Positions 46,584 through 57,899 of a stretch of 64,000 nt of DNA are shown in pieces. Location: positions 62,001 through 126,000 of the forward strand of contig MU271147.1 of assembly GCA_021432605.1 (NCBI GenBank), given 5' to 3'. This DNA comes from Coniochaeta sp. PMI_546 (Eukaryota; Ascomycota; Sordariomycetes; Coniochaetales; Coniochaetaceae). Every line of letters starts with the position of its first letter. Position 1 is the stretch's first letter. A model generated the notes under the pieces. That model was given only the letters and a program-made list of their open reading frames with translations, ran no database searches and was not told the origin of the DNA. The translations under genes were made by a program, and so were the position numbers.

Positions 46584-49500
46584 CTAGATATCACACACGG
46601 AGGCCTCGCACTTTCCGGAGATCTTCCTGTCCTGGGGCGCGATAGTTATGGTTTCTGGAACCCCAGCCTCAGTCTTGTCGGGCGGCGTTGAGGCGATTCT
46701 CTCGTCGACGTCCTTCGCCAAAGTCTGCTCGTTGACTTCCTGAAGCACAGGAGAAAGAACCACAGTTACTGCAGGAGGCCGAGATCCATGCTCAGGCGGG
46801 GGTGCATCATGCCTGCGTCTATCCCGGAATAGAGACTGCAGCACATAGCCAGTCTCGATGTAAGCATTTAGCAGCGACTGCGCAACTCTGCACCACGCTA
46901 CCATTGCCGTGCGATTTTTGTCCGCTCCCTCGGCCTGAGGGTAGTGAAGACTGTCCAAAACGACGAGAAGCGAGTCGGGCCGGGACAGGTTCATCGCGAC
47001 GACAAAGTACCTGTCCTGGGTATCTAATCCTTCGAACTTGATGGCACAAGCAGGCACGCTCGAGGCCCCCGTCATCGTAACGCCGTGGCAGAAGCGGCCT
47101 GGCCCGCAGCGAGTTTCAACAATCATCTTCCTCTGGCGGTCCGGATCCTTGGTAGCAGTGATATCCGCGAGATGACTGTCTTGAGGATCCCCTATCCGAG
47201 TGTCAGTACGACAGGTGATTGACAAGTGAAATGCTACGAGCTCGACCACTTACTTTCCCACGTGGTGTACAACTGTTGAGCCCAAGGGCAAGACTGACAG
47301 TGAACAGAGAGGTGGATATCATCGTCTTCTCTGGCCCAGCCACTGTTGGCCAAGTTGGTGATTATGACAAATAACTCTCCACGATCATGCAGTATATCCG
47401 GCGTCAGGAATTGGTGATAGACTTGTCGATAGTCAAGCAGACGGCGACGGATCGCACTCCGGCATCTTGCCCAGGCTGCACGACTGTCGCGCTTGTCGAA
47501 GCTATTAGCTGACTCTGATTTGAGGAGATCTTCCCAAAGAGTAAGAACAGTGTCGCACAGGAGGTCCATCTCTGTCGTATCTTCCGGGTCACCCAGATCT
47601 TGTCTCATTCTGTCAACCGACAGCCAATCTTTGTGGATCTTGAGGACGCGCAGGTCGTGGTCAAACCTGCAGAACCCTGCAACGACAACCCCAGTACCCC
47701 CTTCTATCGGCAGACAGGTGTATGTGTTTATTGGTTCCGGGCATGACTTCAAGCAAGCTTGCACCAATCTCACGACCTCTTTTGAAAAGAAAGCGTTGGG
47801 TACGGGAACCACCCTCTCCTCCGGGGACTCGTCCAGTACAGCATCTCCTGCTCCTACCAGACCCATTGCGGTCCTTGACGCTGTTTGTAAGTGCGAAGCG
47901 TTTGTGGACACATGTTTCGTGAGGTCTGTGATCACCTGCCCCTGCGACTCATCTGCTCGCGACCGATGCGCCGAGATGTCTGTCATCGTTTTCTCGTTCA
48001 GCTCGGTCTGCAAGGCGGAACATCGTTGCTTCTCGGAGTTTAGCTCTCCTTCGAGCTGCTGAATACGCTGCAAAAGTATATTATCTGGTTCCGTCATGGT
48101 CTGTGCCAAGAGCTCAGTGGGAGGCTCTGTGGAGGCTGCCGCATATCTCGATTGGCCATCTTCAGAGGAATCTGGCAGTGGCCCAGCGGAGGACTCTATC
48201 AAACCCTGGACTGAAATCCCAGTTTGGGGGAGCGTAGAGAAGTCTGAAAATGTCTGTTTCGGGGGTGTACGTGATGACGCAGCCGGGGAGGGGGATGGCA
48301 GCCTCCCTGGCTCCTTATGACATAGAGCGGCCTGCGCAACCGGTGAGACAGTAGAAGCATGAGGCGTTGGGTCATCGAGGTCCATGTCGGGTATCCTCTG
48401 CATCTCCTCTTCTGTAGTACGCAATGGCTCGTTCTCTGCAGCATGAGGCACTGAATCATCAAGGTCCTTGTCGGGTAAATTGGGTATACTCTGGATCTCC
48501 TCTTCTTCTCGAGCACGCAACAATTTGTTCTCTGCAGCATGAGGCACTGGATCATCGAGGTCCTTGTCGAGTATATTAGGTATACTCTGAACCTCCTCCT
48601 CTGGAGTACGCAATGGCTCGTTCTCTGCAGCATGAGGCATTGGAACATCGAGGTCCTTGTCGGGCATATTGGGTATACTCTGTATCCCCTCTTCTGAAGT
48701 ACACAATAACTTATTCTCTGTAGCATGAGGCACTGGATCATCGAGGTCCTTGTCGAGTATATTAGGTATACTCTGAACCTCCTCCTCTGGAGTACGCAAT
48801 AACTCGTTCTCTGCAGCTTGAGGCGCTGGATCGGTGAGGGCCTTGTCGAGTATCCTCTGCATCTCCTCTTCTGGAGTACGCAATAACTTATATCTCTGCA
48901 TCAGCGACCAATAGCCATCAGGGAGGACTTTGACTTTGAAGCCCAAGCGCTTCCGCGTTGCCACAAATGGTCGCACACGCTGATTATCGTTGTCCGAGGC
49001 CGAGATGCACCAAAATGGTCTTCCATCGACCGCCTTGGTGGACGTAAGGTACCTGTGCAATGCGAATGCCGTAGTATCATCCAGGTAGTTGACAATGTTG
49101 AGAGCATCTCGATATGGCGGTACGGAAGTCCTGAGCAATTGGCTTAGAACGCGACCTGCAGTCCACCTGAAGGACTTCACGACACCAGCCCAGATGGCAG
49201 CGATTGTCTTGGCTTCCACTTGAGGGCAAACGACGAGACAGTCAGATTCCATTTGCTCCGGGTCATTGCGGAAATTATAGGCGTACCTAAGTCCATGGTC
49301 ATTCGGAGCCGTGGCAGCAAGTTCCCATCGGCATAGCTGCAGGCCGTTGTGATAGAGCCTACCAGCAAACCGGTCGTCAAGAATGAGGTCGCCATTCTCT
49401 GTCCAGCACCAGTTACAGTCCCTGAAGGATTTCGCGCGTCTGATGGGAGAAACGAAGCTGTGGGAGAAGAGGAAGAGGGCTCTCCTGGTCCAGTTTCGAA

Positions 49501-50404
49501 AGTCTTGCTCCCGAACTCGTGCCCAACTGTTCTGTTCAGTTCTCCCGCAACTGTCATAGATCTTATCTCGCCGGCCAGGGTCTGGAGGTTCGCCAAATGC
49601 GACTAATGTGTCCTGCCATGGCCGAGCTTCCGAAGATGGGGCTCCTGTGGTCGTTTCCAGGTCACGAATTCTCTCATTCATCCACTCGCACTCCGCGGCA
49701 TCGACTTCCCGCTGCCGTGCCCAGAAGGAATCTGCTGGCTTGCTGTCAAACTTGAAATGCCACTCGTAGTGACCAGTCATGACACGAACTCGACGAAGAT
49801 GGTCCTGATTATCGTCCATCAAGGACAGTATGGCCTTTTCTAGCTTGGGATTCCCAATGCTTCTCTGGATCCGGTCAGTCTGCCTTGTGCAGATGCTCGA
49901 AGCGGACTCCGGGTCGGTGACCTCCAGAAATTCCATGGTAAGGTCCCGGGTTACGATATCGACACTCCCGTTACCGTCGATGCCGCCACGGTAGCGAACA
50001 TGGCCCAGGTACCTCAATGGTTCTCCAGGGTTTGCAGGTTTCTTGATCCGGTAGACAATCTCAGTCTTGTCATCATCTACTTGCCTCTCGGTGGTCTCGA
50101 CATTGACAGCAAACTTCTCGCTGTTCATGTCGTGGATAGACATGATGTTGGCCCTCCACTGCCGAAGAAGCTCGCTAAAGGCATCGTCGCAACCCCAGGC
50201 CACCTCCTCCCATGGGCTCTTCTCCTCGTGAATGCGCTTTCGCGTGTATTCAAAGCGCACATCTCGACCAGATTTTGATTTCGGGACGTACGCTGGCTTC
50301 TGTGATGCTGCATTGCTTCGGCCTCCATGACTGTCATCCTGGTTCTTACTGCGAGTCGCGGCTCGACGCGGGCGTTTGGTGGGACGCGGGTTGCCGTCCG
50401 TCAT
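46584..50404 (-). CDS. Orphan protein of 1252 residues with 31-residue repeats
   Basis: Exons 50404-47254 and 47191-46584 join across a 62-nt GTAAGT intron in phase 1. No family recognised. The N-terminus (TKRPRRAATRSK) looks like a nuclear localisation signal. Residues about 30-500 form a Trp/Arg/Asp-rich, apparently folded region (for example WEEVAWGCDDAFSELLRQW, GHYEWHFKFDSKPADSFWA). Six tandem copies of a 31-residue unit follow at about 504-685 with the consensus LLRTPEEEVQSIPN then DKDLDDPVPHAAEN. After this comes a short coiled coil (about 775-805), then a C-terminal part with VRLVQACLKSCPEPINTYTCLP, SVHCQSCPWAQQLY and, in exon 2, RYFVVAMNLSRP and LLVVLDSL. The last motifs recall a Ulp1-type cysteine protease, but I could not find a convincing catalytic triad. 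The upstream region is shared with ISD11. Confidence 0.8.
48350..48893 (-). repeat. In-frame tandem repeat, about 93 bp x 6
   Basis: Six imperfect units, most of 93 bp, inside the orphan gene. On the plus strand each shows words such as GCATGAGGCACTGGATCATC and the fixed spacing of CTCTGCAGCATGAGGC. The units keep the reading frame; the first and last copies are the most diverged. Two of the units (near 48540-48610 and 48725-48795) are almost identical, which suggests recent unequal exchange. Confidence 0.9.
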
Positions 50405-51360
50405 ATCCCCAATGCTCAGCCTTGTGGATGATACAGTTCTAATCGGATATGAAGAGGCTAGTCGCTGAGCCTTGAACGCAGGAAAAGATGCCTGTTTCGA
50501 ATCTTGTAGAGAAAGTCATACAAAATACGGGTGTGCAGCGTAGTATACAGGATTCTAGTATCAAGGTAGGTCCTACTCTGAGAGTCGAATTTTTCGGTTG
50601 GGAGTAGGAAGTTGAGACAACTCGCAGAGATATGGGTGAGACAGCCTGCTGTCAGTTGCACTGCAACAAGGCAACCTGGCGGACTATTCCACGCGTTTGC
50701 AAGAATTCCACGCGGTATCTTAACCCTCTGAATCCAGGCCCTAATCACTTTCAAACCGAGCATAAAAAAAAGCAAAGGATCAGAAACACGGTCGGCGTCA
50801 TTGGCCACGAGTGGCTGGCGGGTAGCTTTGGTTGCATGCACTCAGTTACCTCTGGGAGAGTACACTCCTACCCTTTTTGATGCGCAGGGTACCTTGCCTA
50901 AGGTAGGTTGCCGTTCGTGACTCGTCTTGATACACGCCAACCACCTTCTTTTCATCTGGTGTGCTTGTGGTCTCTTGGGCGCGATGCTGCTTGAGGGCTC
51001 ATTAGCAGGTACGAGCCAACAATCTAGACTTACAACGGAGGTACATACTGCTCAATAGCGAATATTAAGGTCATAGGTAACCGACCTTACCTCCCGTCTA
51101 TATCGGTATGTGTAGCGTACACATCAAGGTTAGGTACCTTAGCTAAGGTAGCTGGGGCGATAAGAGTGGAGGAAGCAGCAGGTGGGGCCCTTAGCTCCGA
51201 GGGCCGTGAAAGAAGATCTCCGTTCCCCGAACGACAAAACGTCACAGCTCCGTCCGGCCTCACTGACCTCTCATTCGCCTTCGAACTTTTTACATAGTAA
51301 TCCTCTCCCGCCCGAGCTGCTCCTCGGCCTCCTCCAACCACTTCCCAGACCATCTCCACC
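50405..51360. promoter_or_regulatory. Bidirectional upstream region, orphan / ISD11
   Basis: 956 bp between divergent starts. It has several words of the GGTACCTTAGCTAAGGTA type (near 50886 and 51130), including the palindrome CCTTAGCTAAGG. No gene recognised. Confidence 0.5.
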
Positions 51361-52081
51361 ATGTCGGTAACCAACGCCCTCAAGGGCGACGCTGCTCACC
51401 AAGTGCGGTCACTGGTACGTGTCCATGTCTTGCACTCTCCTTCCCCGATTTCTGCGGCGCAACTCGAGAACACTCTTGGGGCCGAGGTCGCCCCCCCGGA
51501 GGTCTTGGGTTCGGACACAACCGCATGCGCTCCTACCCACCACAAGGGCTAACAGAGTACTTCCCCCCCGTCACAGTACCGACAACTACTGCGGCAAGGA
51601 GAGCAATTTGCCGCGTACAACTTCAGAGAATACGCAAAACGTCGCACAAGGGATGCGTTTCGCGAGAACAAAGACATCGACGATCCTCGCCGGATACAAG
51701 AGCTCATACAAGAGGGATTGAGGAATTTGCAGGTGTTGAAGGTTGGTCCAACCCATCAGCGAATCTATCTGCTCTCTTTACACAGCGCCGTCAAACGGGA
51801 CTTTTGCTAACTGTGGCGATATATATAGCGACAAACCGTCATCAGCCAATTTTACGAGGTCGATCGATTAGTTGTCGAAGGCGGCATATCCGTATGTTGC
51901 ATACCCACCGAGAACTTTTATGACAGGGCATCTAATATCCAAGCAGGGCAAACAAAAGGGGCGGAAAGGTGACATTGTCAGACAAAAGGATCCTGGGTAC
52001 GTCTACCTCTCTCTGGACCTGCGTCCCAGGCCACCGCCGCACTCTGGTCTCTGCATACTAACATGCTGCAGGTGGGACTGA
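51361..52081 (+). CDS. ISD11 (LYRM4-like) Fe-S cluster assembly factor
   Basis: Five exons (51361-51414, 51577-51741, 51829-51891, 51947-51996, 52072-52081) give 113 residues. Isd11 binds and stabilises the cysteine desulfurase Nfs1 in the mitochondrial matrix and is needed for Fe-S cluster synthesis. The LYR motif appears as [21 protein letters not shown], created by the first splice (SL/YR). The [16 protein letters not shown] helix and the C-terminal [18 protein letters not shown] block are nearly identical in kind to yeast Isd11. The last intron is 75 nt, a multiple of three without a stop, and ends in CTAAC plus GCAG; if it is kept, the protein has a different tail of 138 residues in all and the same stop codon. 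Exon 5 carries only GWD and the stop. Confidence 0.93.
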
Positions 52082-52991
52082 TTCACGGGGGTTTTACCTT
52101 TTGCGGGGGACATTGTATAGCTCGACTGCCACTGTGTTGATCTAGACGCTGGCAGAGACGAGTAGGCAGGCTGCCACGATGTATGATATCTTGTTTCGAG
52201 ACTCTTCACTCTGACCGGGAGTCTTCAAGGGGAGCGCTTGGGCAGTACCTTAGAGCTGCCATATAGAAGATGCGATGACGTTATCCCACGATACCCGAAT
52301 CGCATATAATACAGGCCTGCCGGCTACAGCTGTGCAGACAGTTCTAGCACGTGTATATCGAAGCAGTAGAGCCGGTCGATAGACTTTGCGTTCTCACGTA
52401 CCTCGGTGACATGCGAGAGTTACGAATATGCATGTTGACCGCCGGGTGGATAGGGATTTACCCTGCAGCGATCTTGTCCTCGTTGATTTTTATTTCCAAC
52501 TTCTCATTAACTTTCACTACAGGTTCTGGACAGAATCTTGCGCATGTTCTTGTCCAATCGCAGGCTCAAATCGGTTTATGACTCAGCCATTGTCCGATCT
52601 TCCAATCTGACCAACATCTCGTCTCCGTACCCGGTCGCCGTATAGGAACAAATACAAACGGCGCCGTCTTCCGTACTTGAGTCAGAAGAGACAGACCTTG
52701 CAAAGATCCTATCCGGGCACGGCATCAAGGCAAAAGTGATGACAATGCGGCAAGGATGCGGATCCTAGGAGTCCGCGGCTCCAACGACATCAGGAGGCGC
52801 TGCGGCTGGGGACCGCCTCCGCGCTAATGGGTGCCAGCGGAGCGCTCGTAGCCGCGGCCTGACCGCAATGTCTACCTACTAGGTAGTCTGAATGGTAAGG
52901 TACCTCATAATCCGGACAACGTTCATTGTATATTAAACGCCGACCTCCAGCTTGCTAGGTAGGTAGGTACATAATCCAACCCCGCACAAAG

Positions 52992-52998
52992 TGAGTCA
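52992..52998 (+). promoter_or_regulatory. TGAGTCA, candidate Gcn4/CPC1 site of HTS1
   Basis: A perfect match to the element bound by Gcn4/CPC1, the activator of general amino-acid control. It lies 18 bp upstream of a TATA box and 140 bp upstream of the HTS1 start. Such seven-base matches occur by chance about once per 8 kb. Confidence 0.45.
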
Positions 52999-53015
52999 GT
53001 TCCTTAGGAAGGTGG

Positions 53016-53023
53016 CTATATAA
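53016..53023 (+). promoter_or_regulatory. TATA box of HTS1
   Basis: CTATATAA, 115 bp upstream of the HTS1 start codon. Confidence 0.55.
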
Positions 53024-53044
53024 CTCCTGTCCTGGAGAGTGTAC

Positions 53045-53086
53045 ATGCGCGCTGTCACGCCTGACACATCGTCTTCCTTTTCCTGA
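53045..53086 (+). promoter_or_regulatory. Upstream ORF in the HTS1 leader
   Basis: A 13-codon frame that starts 93 nt before the HTS1 start and ends with TGA, in the same frame. It lies just downstream of the TATA box, so whether it is in the mRNA depends on the start site. It could lower translation of HTS1. Confidence 0.35.
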
Positions 53087-53137
53087 ATTCCTTTTGAGAT
53101 ACTTTGCTCCTGTATTCGACTGTCGCCTCGGATCAGC

Positions 53138-54615
53138 ATGGCTCCCAAGGATGCTGCGGCCTCGCGTTCAAGCGTTCAGCTAAAGACACCTAAAGGCACT
53201 CGCGATTGGGTAGGCCGCGATCTTCTCCTGCGAGATCACATATTGTAAGTGCCGCATAGCTAGATGTCTGGCGATATGCCATGGGCCTGATTCTTTGCCA
53301 ATGCAAGTATAGCCAGATCGTTAGTCAAGTTTTCGAGCGCCATGGAGGCGTCCCCTTGGACACGCCCGTGTTCGAACTACGAGACATCCTCGCAGGAAAA
53401 TATGGCGAGGAGGCCCGTCTCATCTACAGTTTGGAAGACCAGGGCGGCGAGATATGTTCCCTCCGGTACGATCTGACGGTGCCGTTCGCTCGCTGGCTAG
53501 CCATGAGCGGCGTCAAGCAGATCAAGCGCTACCAGATCGCCAAGGTGTATCGAAGAGATCAACCTGCGATAGCCCGGGGTAGGCTTCGCGAGTTCTACCA
53601 GTGCGATTTCGATATTGCTGGCATATACGACTCTATGATTCCTGACGCTGAGATCTTGTGTGTCATTGCAGAGGTGTTTGAAGCCCTCGAATTAGAGATG
53701 ACGATAAAGCTCAACCACAGAAAGATCTTGGACGGCATCTTTGCAGTCGCAGGCGTTCCGGCGGACAAAACACGTTCTATCAGCTCTGCGGTAGACAAGT
53801 TGGACAAGGCACCGTGGGCCGAAGTCAAGAAAGAGATGGTTGAGGAGAAAGGCCTTTCGGAGGAGACTGCGGATCGGATTGGCATATATGTGCAGCGCAG
53901 CGGGAGCATGCGAGAAATGCTCGAGGCTCTCAAATCCGATGCGGAACTTTGCGCGAATGAAGCCATAAAGGCGGGCATTGCCGATTTAGACCTCCTAGCG
54001 TCGTACTCGGAGGCTATGGACATTACCGACAAGATAAGCTTCGACCTTTCTCTCGCCCGGGGCTTGGATTATTACACCGGACTGATATACGAAGTCATTC
54101 CCAAAAGTTCGAAAAATCAGCAAAGTCAGGTCGGCAGCATCGCGGCAGGAGGTCGGTACGACAACCTAGTCGGCATGTACGGCAAACACGCTATTCCCTG
54201 TGTCGGGTTGTCGTTCGGAGTGGACCGCATCTTCACAATCCTCGACAGTCGCCGCAAGAAGACGACCTCGGATCTAACCCCAGAGAGGGACGTGTACATC
54301 ATGGCCTCCGGTGGCAAGGACTTCAGCGGGCTTCTGCTCGAGCGGATGGCGGTGGCCCGGCAGCTATGGAAGGCGGGCATCCGGGCCGAATTCGCGGCCA
54401 AGGTGAAACCCAAGCTGCTCCGGCAGTTCGCTGCTTCCGAAGGCGTGCCCATTGCTGTCATCCTGGGAGACGACGAAGTAGCGGCTGGTCAAGTGCGGCT
54501 GAAGTTCATGGGAGGCGACAAGGAGGCAGCACAGAAGGATCGCGGACAGCTTGTGCCAAAGGAGGACCTGGTTGAGGAGGTGAGGAAGCTATTGGCAACC
54601 ACCACACTCACATGA
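53138..54615 (+). CDS. Histidyl-tRNA synthetase
   Basis: Exons 53138-53244 and 53313-54615 give 469 residues. It charges tRNA-His with histidine (class II). Motif 1 is [13 protein letters not shown], motif 2 [22 protein letters not shown] and motif 3 GLSFGVDRI. The histidine-specific signatures [14 protein letters not shown] and [14 protein letters not shown] are intact. The C-terminal anticodon-binding domain begins near residue 370 ([10 protein letters not shown]). The 68-nt intron splits codon 36 and restores [15 protein letters not shown]. The acceptor is ATAG; the nearby GCAAG would break the frame. No mitochondrial presequence is coded upstream in the frame, because a TGA stops it. In many fungi one gene supplies both cytosol and mitochondrion from two starts; here a second form would need another exon or start. 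Confidence 0.96.
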
Positions 54616-55314
54616 AGGTTTTGCTTTTGCGCTGTCTGAAACCACATAGACTTGATAGAGCGTGAAGACATCCGGGTGACACTTGTCTATAGAATACTGT
54701 CAATTCCTGATCGTCATATGTTCTGCAACGTCCGTACTTCAAGAAGCCCCGCCAGTAGACGGCGATTTGGTGAAGGCGTCCATCTTGTGGACTAAATCTG
54801 CCTTACGTCTAGATTGATAGTCTACCTAGGTAGGTAGTCATCTGTTACAGTCGGCTGTGAAATACGGACAATAACCCTGCTTACTCAGCTCCTCAAGGTC
54901 AAGTTCTCACCCTAATATTGTGCTAAGTTTACACAACCCATTCCCCAAATGCGACTGTGTATCACCTCTTTTGGGCCGCGGAAGGATATGGTGTCTTGCG
55001 CCTTTAGAGACGTTTTCAAGGCTTCTTTGAGCGGACAGGAATGATATAGATGCAAACTCCCACTCGAGTGTAGCTCGTCGTGGTGAATTCGATATAGATC
55101 ACGTGGTACTAGGTAGGGTTGTTCGCATGGACCGTGCATCGAATCTCCCCCGAACTACGGTAGCTAATCAGAGCGTGCCAAATGCAAAACACATAATTTC
55201 GCGACCCTAACCCGAACCCTTCTCCATCATCACTACTTCTATTCACTTACACCTGCCCAAAGGTCGATGAGCGCGCGGCGGTAGCTTTGATTCTATCAGA
55301 AATAAATCCGAACA
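54616..55314. other. Intergenic region, HTS1 to telobox gene
   Basis: About 700 bp with the CTACCTAGGTAGGTAG palindrome at 54821-54836. No gene recognised. Confidence 0.5.
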
Positions 55315-57899
55315 ATGACTGGACGAGGTCGCAGTACGAGGGCCGGGACCCGGGCAGAGTCTTCTACCGCTCTGTCGCCCCAGCGGCGTGCCACGCGTCA
55401 GACACCGGCCACCGAGGATGAAGCCATTATGCCCCCGCCGCCGACGCCCTCGACAAGAGCTGGTCGCGTCACACGCGGTAAAAGTAAGGACATGGAAGGG
55501 CCGAATGTTCCTCCCCCTCGTTTCGGAGCGCCACGCATTGCAGGCAGCCAGGTAGGCAGCATCGCGAGTTTCCCGACCCAAGTGACGCAGGAGGACGATG
55601 GAGAGAGCGAATCAGCTGAAGACGCGGCTCTTGCGGAGCAATTACGAGGTAAGCTCTCAAAATGTGGTCAAATTGAATTGGACGGCGGTGCTAAGCTCTC
55701 ATCTAGGTTCTGAGATCCTTGTGACCGAACGCGAAAGTGTAAGCATAGTTCAGCTCGGCGATGACGGATCCTCGCAGTACCGTGATTCGCAAGATCGCTT
55801 GTCGCAAAGCCGCCGTTTTGATTCTACTCCCGGCCGCTCGGACGCCTATGTCACCACGCCGGGCGGACCGCGGGCCAAGGCCAGGATCCTGTCGCGCATG
55901 ATGGACCACCTCTACGGATACGCCGATGCCATTCAGGAGCTCCTGTACAATCACGTCAACGACCCGGCCTGGGAGCTTGAGTACAACAAATGGTTCAAGT
56001 TCTTCTCGCAGACTTGGGATGAGTATCAGCAAGATGGTTTTTTCATCAGCGACGCGAATGTCATCGCTAGTCTAGACGTCGCCCCCGATCATCCGACCGC
56101 CTTTAAGGCTTCGAGAACGGTGGCAATGGCCAACATCGCCTCATTGCTTGCGGATATCCACAGTATTGACCAGAGGGGCTGGGACGTGCCTGGTCTGCTC
56201 CCCTATGTCCAGGCTTGGGACGAGGCTTTCCCTTCCAAGTTCCTACCACGTCGGGAGCCGAACCAACCTCGTTGGATGGAGGAAAGTGAAACCATCGGTC
56301 TGGCTCTCCAACTTCGCATCCAGAGGACGATCTACACTCTCGAGGACAGTGGACGCGAGGCAGAGCCAATGTCGCTCATCGACGCTATCTGGATTGATCC
56401 CAAAGGTCTTACTCCCCGGCATGAACTGCTAGCGTTTTTGAGTGGCAACGATGACGAAGGGATCATCGAACTCAAGAAGATGCTGGCCGGTGTCTCGCTG
56501 GAAAACGAGCGGTACACCGAGCTCCGCAATCAGTACATCGCTCAGGTCCGCTTGCTGTACGCTGCGGCTGCTAGCGGTCACCTTCCTTCAACTGTGGCAG
56601 AGCTGAAGAAAGAGTTTCCCATCAAGCCTCTCATAGAGAAATTGCAGAGGTGGAGCTTCATCCTATTCAGGCAGATTCTCAAGGTCGTAGATCCCACAAG
56701 AGACAGCACCTTACACCAGGACTCCGCGTCGGCGGTCACCTCGCAGATTGGCGACTCGCAGGCCGAGTCCCAGGTCGACCCTAGGATGTTTGCCCCGCCC
56801 GACGCCCGACCTGCTGCGTAGTGCGTATTCCACACCACTGTATCTGTATGTGACCATTTACTGACTGAACCTTTTGCAGTGCCGGAGCTGAGCTCGCCGA
56901 CTTGCAGCAGCTGAGGGCCTTCGAAGCTCAAGCTCAACCTTCGCAGTCACAAGCAGCCGTGCCCTTTTCTCAACAATCACAAGCATCATCGATTCTCGCC
57001 GACAACGACGACGAGATCATTCAGAGGCGGCGCGAGCTCATGCCGAGCAGCATGTACCCGCCCCCAAGCGCCTTCGGATACTCGCAATCCTCGCCAACCC
57101 CTGCTCAACAGCCAACCGGCATTCACTTCGCTCATTCAGCAGCCGTGGCCGCGGGCTCGGTATACGCTGCGCCGCCAGCTTCCGCAACGGCTCTCGGGAA
57201 GCGCCCGCGGGACACCCAAGACAGCGACGACCCCTTCGAGACAGACGACCGGCAAGACAACGCCGCCCAGCGACGCGTCCCCCAAGCCGCCGAGAGCCCT
57301 CGACCAAAGAAGCGTGCGCGCGCCAGCAAGACCGCCCTCGTAGCCGCCACGCCTAGTTCCGACATGGCGTCAACGCAGACTCATCGCCGGCCGCCGCCTG
57401 CGTCAGCTACCGATCCGGACCTCGAGGCTCTGTCCCAGAGGGCCCGCGAGGTGGCCGTAGCAAGCCGGAAGCCCAAGGAGCCGCAGTCGCGCACCCCGTG
57501 GTCCCGGAACGACTGCAAGGCCCTGATCAGGGCCGTCGACGTGTACAAGGCCAAGTGGAGTCTCATGGCGAAGGAGATCGCCAAGGGGGTGATTCCGTTC
57601 GAGCACCCGCGGGACCAGCAGGCGCTGCGGGACAAGGCGCGGCTGCTGAAGCAGGATATGTTGAAGTGAGTTCTACCGCAGAGCCAGCAATCTCTACGCT
57701 GTTTGGGGCGGGACAAAAAGCTAACTTGATGACTACTAGGGCTGACGCGTGTCTTTCGCCGGGCTTTGACCTTGTCGTCCTGGGCAAGAAGGAGAGACAG
57801 GCCGTGATAGCGTGTGGCAAGAACCCGGATCGCAGGGAGGCGGATATCGATGAGGATGACCAGCCGACTAATACTGTCTATGTTGGGGACGAGTGGTGA
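55315..57899 (+). CDS. Protein with a C-terminal telobox-like Myb domain
   Basis: Four exons (55315-55648, 55707-56820, 56880-57665, 57740-57899) give 797 residues. The N-terminal 110 residues are disordered and rich in T, R and P. Residues about 190-455 form a long helical region (RMMDHLYGYADAIQELLYNHV, then LLYAAAASGHLPSTVAELKKEF) that could be a TRFH-like dimer domain. A Gln/Ser/Pro/Ala-rich linker with basic RPKKRARASK follows. Residues about 687-745 form a single Myb repeat: PWSRNDCKALIRAVDVYKAKWSLMA, then QQALRDKARLLK. The last motif resembles the VDLKDKWRN telobox of TRF1, TRF2 and Taz1. The order (helical domain first, one Myb at the end) fits Taz1/TRF-type telomere proteins, but I have not confirmed homology. 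Exon 2 ends ..GCG TA and the splice avoids an in-frame TAG. Confidence 0.72.

Larger units (their letters stand above)
52082..53137. other. Intergenic region upstream of HTS1
   Basis: About 1.05 kb with the ISD11 3' end and the HTS1 promoter. It contains TAGGTAGGTAGGTAC at 52955-52969 and related words near 52875-52900. Nothing else recognised. Confidence 0.5.
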
